A stretch of DNA of 64,000 bases from Omphiscola glabra (taxonomy: Eukaryota; Mollusca; Gastropoda; Lymnaeidae): positions 7,734,413 through 7,798,412 of the forward strand of contig OZ024802.1 of NCBI GenBank assembly GCA_964017045.1, in the 5' to 3' direction. The notes below the pieces were generated by a model. That model did no database searches. It had not been told where the DNA came from and saw only the letters and a list, made by a program, of their open reading frames with translations. Of the stretch, positions 58,089 through 64,000 are shown piece after piece (the stretch's first letter is position 1; every line of letters starts with the position of its first letter). The position numbers were made by a program, and so were the translations under genes.

Positions 58089-58869
58089 CATGCGTTTCGC
58101 GGGCGGTTTACCTCGTAAATAAAACATAATTATAATAATTAAAGTATGCACTTCATGGAGATTATGTTTTCATAGCACACAGTTCATAATATCTTTAAAC
58201 TAACAAAGATTGTAGACCGTATGGACGTAAAGGAAAATATGTGCATTCATGTACAAACACATATCTGGAAGGATTAGATGGGAAGTCTTGAAAAGAATTC
58301 GTGAGTGGAAAGAAATCTTTTGAATGGTTGATCATAAATAATATTTCGTGAAAAATTTTTTTTTTCATGAATAAAGAATTCCACTATTTAGTGACAGAAC
58401 TTCTCAGAGCATGTGAATGTTTTCTGGTTGGCTATTCATGAGAGAACATGAAAGATACATGTTTTTTTTTCTTCTCTGGTAAGTTTGGACAGAGCTTATA
58501 TCCTTTTTTTAAAATGACATAATCTAGTGTTAAAATGTAAAAGGCACAATAAGTGTGTTTGTGTCTTAATTAAAAGGTGAAGACGTGATCAGGTTTGGCA
58601 AAAGTAAATATGGAGTACATGGTTGGAGAAGGACTGAACGAATGACGTCATTTTTTAAAAGTTTTAAAGGATTTATATTAGTGTCACCCAGGAAAGGAAT
58701 AATCGATTTAGATGAATCTAATAGTAGTGTTTCTCTTTTTGCTAAAATTATTAATTGCACCGAGTGACTTACGTTCTCAATACATGTCGCTAATGTTTAA
58801 TTTCATTGGCTCGCGTGCACTAGGCACGTGATGAAGCTGTTGGTATTGGGATTAAATGAGGCAGCTGTG
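58089..58869. other. no gene recognised
   Basis: AT-rich; overlapping 60-64-residue ORFs at 58566-58767 lack recognisable features. Confidence 0.35.
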
Positions 58870-59602
58870 TGGATTAGTATTCTGACATAATTCTTAGTCA
58901 TTCTGACACACCTCAAATTAATTCTGACACACCTCACAGACATTCTGACACATCTAACAGTCATTATTAAACACCTCACAGTTATTCTGACAATCCTCAC
59001 ATTTATTCTGACACACCTCACATTCATTCTAACACACTTCACAGTCATTCTAACACACTTCACAGTCATTATTACACACCTCACAGTTATTATTACACAC
59101 CTCACAGTTATTCTGACAATTCTCAAATAAATTCTGACACACCTCACAGTTATTCTGACAATCCTCACATTCATTCTGACACACCTCACATTCATTCTAA
59201 CACACTTCACAGTCATTCTAACACACTTCACAGTCATTATTACACACCTCACAGTTATTATTACACACCTCACAGTTATTCTGACAATTCTCAAATAAAT
59301 TCTGACACACCTCACAGTTATTCTGACACACCATACATTCATTCTGACACACCTCACAGTTATTCTGACACACCTCACAGTTATTCTGACACACCTCACA
59401 GTTATTCTGACACACCTCACAGTCATTCTGACACACCTCACAGTTATTCTGACACACCTCACATTCATTCTGACACACCTCACAGTTATTCTGACACACC
59501 TCACAGTTATTCTGACACACCTCACAGTTATTCTGACACACCTCACATTCATTCTGACACACCTCACAGTTATTCTGACACACCTCACAGTTATTCTGAC
59601 AT
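58870..59602. repeat. 21-bp minisatellite, about 35 copies
   Basis: Units of CACACCTCACAGTTATTCTG. The period of seven codons keeps the minus strand open and makes false ORFs (7-residue repeat; Cys/Asn/Glu/Val-rich). A block near 59000-59135 recurs at about 59180-59315, indicating internal block duplication. Confidence 0.96.
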
Positions 59603-59624
59603 TATTCTATTTTATTTTTCAAAA

Positions 59625-59805
59625 TTAATAAAAGTATCTAATATAATAAAAGTATCTAATATAATAAAAGTATCTAATATAATAAAAGTATCTAATATAA
59701 TAAAAGTATCTAATATAATAAAAGTATCTAATATAATAAAAGTATCTAATATAATAAAAGTATCTAATATAATAAAAGTATCTAATATAATAAAAGTATC
59801 TAATA
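59625..59805. repeat. 18-bp AT-rich array, 10 copies
   Basis: Almost perfect units TAATATAATAAAAGTATC. Confidence 0.96.
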
Positions 59806-60832
59806 TTACCTTATCTTGAATGAAAGACAAAGAAGCAATATACATTTGAAAAAAAAATGAGTTTTATGCAACTTGTACATGGTTAAAATATGTTTTAGTC
59901 AGCTCACTAGTTTGTGTTATTCATTATTTAGTGAGAAACGGTAAATTTTTTAATTTTAATATCTGGATTTCCCAATTAGGGTTTGGGGAGAAAAAGGGGA
60001 TGTTGGAGGTGTTGGGGGTTAGTTTTTTGTCATTTGTATCATTTTTTAAAACTACAAATTCAATACTTAATACTACCACACACAAAAAAAAGAGATTAGA
60101 ATTTTTACAGTTAGAGTTTTTTAAAAACGTTTCACAATTATAATGGAATCGTAAAGGAAATATTATTAAAACGACTTCTAAAAAAATATAACGTTATAAA
60201 GGCTAGGCGTTGGTCCTAAACTAGCAAATTATACGCTATCTATGATACTGACATGCCTTGGTTGGGGAGCACTTTACTGACGAGATTTCAGTTTGATAGA
60301 CAGGAATCAACGGACCAATCAGCGTTGAGCTGGAGTATGACGTATTTATGAAACTAACTCGCATATTAAAAAAAAAAAATCATTCATGATATGAAATCTC
60401 AGAATTACCACATGTGTAACATTTTCATTTATGGCCCGTTGGATTAGTGATTAGCACTCCTTTAATTAGCAAAGATGTGAATTAGAAACTTGTTTAATTG
60501 TTGTACACATACATATTATGTAGATTCATCTGGCTTATAGAATTACTTTTAGAATTAGTGGAGGAGGTTTAAAACGGCCATATGTTTCATTTAGTTATAA
60601 GATTTTGCAACCATCTCTAGTCAAGATGTAATGATACTGAAAGGTTGAAAAATGTATTCTATTTTAATGGTAAAATAGTTTTAAAACTCTGTAGTTCTTG
60701 CAGTGATGTAAATACTTATATATTTATAACGAAGAACAGTAAGTTTTCAATTTTTGAACTTCAAATATAATTTAATTTTAAATACAAAACTATTGAATTT
60801 TTTCAACATCTTTATTTTTGTTTTCAATTTAG
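59806..60832. other. upstream region of the GPCR gene
   Basis: AT-rich. It ends in a pyrimidine-rich tract with acceptor TTTTCAATTTAG at 60832, which suggests a 5' UTR intron; the upstream exon is not identified. Confidence 0.45.
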
Positions 60833-60855
60833 ACTAGCTCAATATAAGTTTCGCC

Positions 60856-62109
60856 ATGAACTTGTCTTTAACAACAGGAAGTGGGACATTTGAAGGTATC
60901 AGTCACAACCTTAACACCTTGGTCATGATGACGGCAGACGGTCTCACTTTCCCAGAAGCAGCCATGTCAAACACGACTTCCGACATGGAACCGGAACAAG
61001 AAGAAATAATCGGGGTAAAACTGACAAGGCTAATCATGAAAATTCTTATGTTCGGGGTAACACCTGGCATAGCTATACTGGGAATTGTGGGTAACACCCT
61101 CAGTATCATGATTCTACTCAAACACGGTCTCCACAAGTGTTCGAACATTTTACTGGTCAGCCTGGCTGTCGCTGATATCATTTTTCTCGTTGCTTACAAC
61201 AGCCTTCCCAAGATCATCTACGAGACATCATCTGTTCGGGGTTTTGATGGCTTCTCTGAACGCGACTCCACAATCCTGAACGTGTTTTACTCCATCTTCA
61301 TGAGTTTGGACTTCTCTTCCAGCATGGTGTCCCTGACGATGCCAATGTTAATCACCCTCGAGAGACTGATTGTCATATTTATCCCGTTAAGCGCGTTCCG
61401 TATCGTGACGCCCAGACGGACTTGGTGCACAGTGATCATTGTCGTCTTGTACTCTCAGTGCCTCTTCGTGTACCCCATGGCTTGGTTTGACTTGCACTAC
61501 CTGTGGGACGAGCGGTACAACAGGACGATAGGCTACCGAGATTTCTCCCCATTGCACACGAGAGACGCTGTGGCTGTGAGGGTCATCGAAGACATGTGCG
61601 TCTACTCCATCAGCGTGATCCCTCCTTTGTTTACGGTCGCCGGGTGCTTCGTCATCTCGATCAAGGTCAAACTTGTGTCCATCCAACGGAAAAAGATGAC
61701 GTCAAAGGAGGTGTCCTCCAACAGAACCACGAAGATGTTGCTGGCGGTTTGTGCCGTCTACACGGTGACCTGCGCCATCTTGACCGTCCCCATTAACGTG
61801 CCGGTCATTTCATACGGTCCCTTTTCGGAGACACACCCTTCTAACATCGCCATCGTCATGTACCAGGTGATGAACATCTTTATTTGTATCAACAGTTCAT
61901 GTAACTTTATCATCTACGTGGGACTCAACAAAAATTTCAGGAAAACTTATAAAGAACTCTTCATCTCTAAGAACGCCAGATCTGGTGCCAACTCCTTAAA
62001 GCTCGGTCTCGCGGTCTCTAAAAATCTTGGAGAAGCATCTTCAGTAATGACGTCAGAAACAACTTTTAGCTCCGTGGCGAACAGGGATGATGACGAGGAT
62101 GATATGTAA
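60856..62109 (+). CDS. rhodopsin-like GPCR, divergent (molluscan chemosensory type?)
   Basis: A single-exon, 417-residue seven-helix receptor. The N-terminus has N-glycosylation sites (Asn2, Asn39). TM1 carries GN at 79-80, TM2 LAVAD with Asp107, TM3 ends LER-L (Glu169-Arg170) in place of DRY, TM5 has VIPP, TM6 lacks CWxP, and TM7 has NFIIY (350-354) instead of NPxxY, followed by the helix-8-like LNKNFRKTYKELF. The C-terminus is acidic with several Ser/Thr. The usual extracellular disulphide is absent: position 3.25 falls on Tyr145 and loop 2 has no Cys. Family A membership is firm. The style resembles lineage-expanded gastropod chemosensory and peptide-receptor-like GPCRs, so the ligand is unknown. 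The start is the first Met after an acceptor-like site at 60832. Confidence 0.9.
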   Translation: MNLSLTTGSGTFEGISHNLNTLVMMTADGLTFPEAAMSNTTSDMEPEQEEIIGVKLTRLIMKILMFGVTPGIAILGIVGNTLSIMILLKHGLHKCSNILLVSLAVADIIFLVAYNSLPKIIYETSSVRGFDGFSERDSTILNVFYSIFMSLDFSSSMVSLTMPMLITLERLIVIFIPLSAFRIVTPRRTWCTVIIVVLYSQCLFVYPMAWFDLHYLWDERYNRTIGYRDFSPLHTRDAVAVRVIEDMCVYSISVIPPLFTVAGCFVISIKVKLVSIQRKKMTSKEVSSNRTTKMLLAVCAVYTVTCAILTVPINVPVISYGPFSETHPSNIAIVMYQVMNIFICINSSCNFIIYVGLNKNFRKTYKELFISKNARSGANSLKLGLAVSKNLGEASSVMTSETTFSSVANRDDDEDDM

Positions 62110-62393
62110 ATACCCCGTACCTAGATTAAAAAAAAAAGAAGAAGAGGGTTATATTATAAGACCATCTATTTAAATAATAGTAGGATGGATCTAGACTGGT
62201 GACCAGTTTATAAATGGCGCAGGTTCTGCTGTTTAAAGGTGTTGTTTCTAAAGAATGAGCTTGTGGGCTGGCCAATGTTTTTACTGTCGTTGCACATGTA
62301 CAGAGTCCAGGGATCTCATGATTAAACACGAGAACCTCTACTTTGTTGGTTGCATTTCAAAACCCCAGTGCATATTTACAAATGTCTAGGACA

Positions 62394-62399
62394 AATAAA
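62394..62399 (+). terminator. candidate poly(A) signal of GPCR gene
   Basis: AATAAA about 285 bp after the stop codon on the same strand. Confidence 0.45.
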
Positions 62400-64000
62400 C
62401 TATAAATGAACACTTCTGTGTATACTTGTATTAAAAAGGACTATCCACACAATCTCTCCTGTGACGACACCATTTTTCTGACATTAGATGCCAATGGGAG
62501 TGACTAACAATGCGGCGAAGAAGCAACGGGGAAATAGTTCCATAATTCTTCTAGCACCAAAGCTACGAAGCACATTATCTTTAAAAAAAAAAACAACAAA
62601 CAAACAAAGAAAGATATAAATATCAACTTACTACCCCCCCCACCCAAAAAAAAAAATAAACGGCTGCCGTATCCATTACAGTTGTTTCCAATGAAACGCT
62701 AAATGGTATTTTCTGTTTGATAAAGTTTAATATTCAATAGGCTAACACATATTTAGTAAGCTAAAACATATTTAGTAAGCTAAAACATCTTTAGTAATCT
62801 GAAACATATTTAGTAAGCTAAAACATCTTCAGTGGGACATTATCATTTCTTTCATGTAATGAATAAATTAATCAAATTTTCCACGCAACAAGTTACAGGG
62901 TGTGTGGGTGGGTGAGTGTTTGTTGATTATTCTGATATTAAAAAGAGAAAAGGAGTTGGGAACTTATTAAACTTAAGATAAGTTTCTTTTTTAAACTCTC
63001 CTATTCTGGAAACTGTGTTACAAAAGTCGTGCACCTAAAGAAAGCGCAAAAGCTTTCGCTGTAATGATAATTTTTGAAACTTGCACTATTTGTCCGCCCA
63101 CGTTACATTCTTAATTTTTTTTTATTTAAAAAGTATCCATGTTTTACGTTTCATTGTGTCTAGTTCAACATCCATGAAAGCCAGTACATTACAATATATG
63201 CTAAAAACTATATTTTTTTAAAGCATGAGGCAATCAAACACTTTATACGTTACTTTAAATTCATACATTTAAAGTCATGCTTTTTTATGATGAAGTATAC
63301 ACATAATTTGAAAACAGATTGCACATGTTTGATACGTAGCAAGACACTTTATATTGATGAAAAGGTTGTTTAATACGAAGTTATTAAAGTCTTTAAACGG
63401 GCAAAAAAAATATTATTAAATGAAAATACCGAAATAGGCGAAAAACAGGATGAAAGCTTCCGTTTATAATCGGGCGCGGCCAATTTTCGAAAAAGTACGA
63501 TCTTTATAATCGAATAGTGTAAGCCTCTAACAAGATTAGTTTAAATATACGGAAAATCAAACATATCGAGCAAAGCGATATTCACTGGTTCCACTCATTA
63601 TATCGGTTAAAGGCACCAGTTAATATTCTTTTTAAAATGTTTATAAAATTGCAATTTAGTAGTTTTTTTTTTAAAAATAAAATATATGTTCGTTTATTGT
63701 TGTCCACATTTTCCCCGGGGGGGGGGGGGGGCACTTAGCATTCTTTGGGGGACAGTGCCCACACCCCCGGAGAGATGCCTGAAAAAAACCACTGCATCAA
63801 TGCCTTAGTTACATCTCATGATGTTAAAACATTCTGAAATCAATTTTTGACTAAAGCCGTGCCAGGAATTACTGCAAGTTCGTAAATAAAATGATTGCTC
63901 TACCACACATTCCAACTATGCTAATATAAATAATATCTCATTCTCACCACAAAACATTTCTATTATGACTATTTGAAACTATCACACATTATATCTCATT
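62400..64000. other. no gene recognised
   Basis: AT-rich. Contains a small AGTAAGCTAAAACATATTT array (62738-62826, four copies) and a G-run (63717-63731). Nothing coding recognised. Confidence 0.4.

Noticed and set aside
58803..59588. 261-residue ORF of VRCVRIT-type repeats, possibly a Cys-rich secreted protein
   Set aside because: The 21-bp array also opens a second frame; there is no secretion signal or intron structure.

Overview
This is a stretch of animal nuclear genome. It is AT-rich, carries genes split by GT-AG introns, and is crowded with minisatellites and small transposons. Four protein-coding loci can be supported. The gene content (a metazoan RERG-type small GTPase, a GLB1L2-type beta-galactosidase, an intronless lineage-divergent rhodopsin-like receptor) and a Gmr1-type Ty3/gypsy element fit a lophotrochozoan. 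A gastropod mollusc is my best guess, but this is inference from protein style and no marker in the window proves it.

Layout. 0-9 kb: LINE remnant, a truncated retroposon copy, then a complete, apparently intact LTR retrotransposon (2379-8899, 927-bp LTRs, 5-bp target duplication) whose single ORF has the order gag-protease-integrase-RT-RNase H. 11.7-17.5 kb (+): RERG-like GTPase, four exons seen; the first exon with the P-loop is not in the window. Its introns hold a 12-bp and a 26-bp tandem array, two Mutator-type foldback MITEs and a hAT MITE. 17.5-29 kb: no gene found, many tandem arrays, one hAT MITE, and a 722-bp retroposon with a 12-bp target duplication. 29.06-42.4 kb (-): a gene of at least nine coding exons for a roughly 405-residue coiled-coil (AH/BAR-like) protein with a proline-rich tail and PPxY motif; its introns hold a 41-bp array, a decayed hAT transposon, a 77-copy 45-bp minisatellite and a hAT MITE inside a 46-bp array. 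41.7-44.5 kb: LINE reverse-transcriptase remnants. 45.6-50.0 kb (+): GH35 beta-galactosidase-1-like gene, three coding exons. 50-60.8 kb: no recognised gene, several arrays including one that repeats a consensus 5' splice site about 27 times. 60.86-62.11 kb (+): single-exon GPCR. 62.1-64 kb: nothing recognised.

The genes are functionally unrelated (signalling GTPase, membrane-shaping-like protein, lysosomal or secreted glycosidase, receptor) and show no operon or cluster logic. I found no convincing new defence or biosynthetic system. The most unusual material is the density and internal order of the minisatellites, the Ty1/copia-like domain order of the Ty3/gypsy element, the paired Mutator foldback elements, and the unassigned AH/BAR-like protein.
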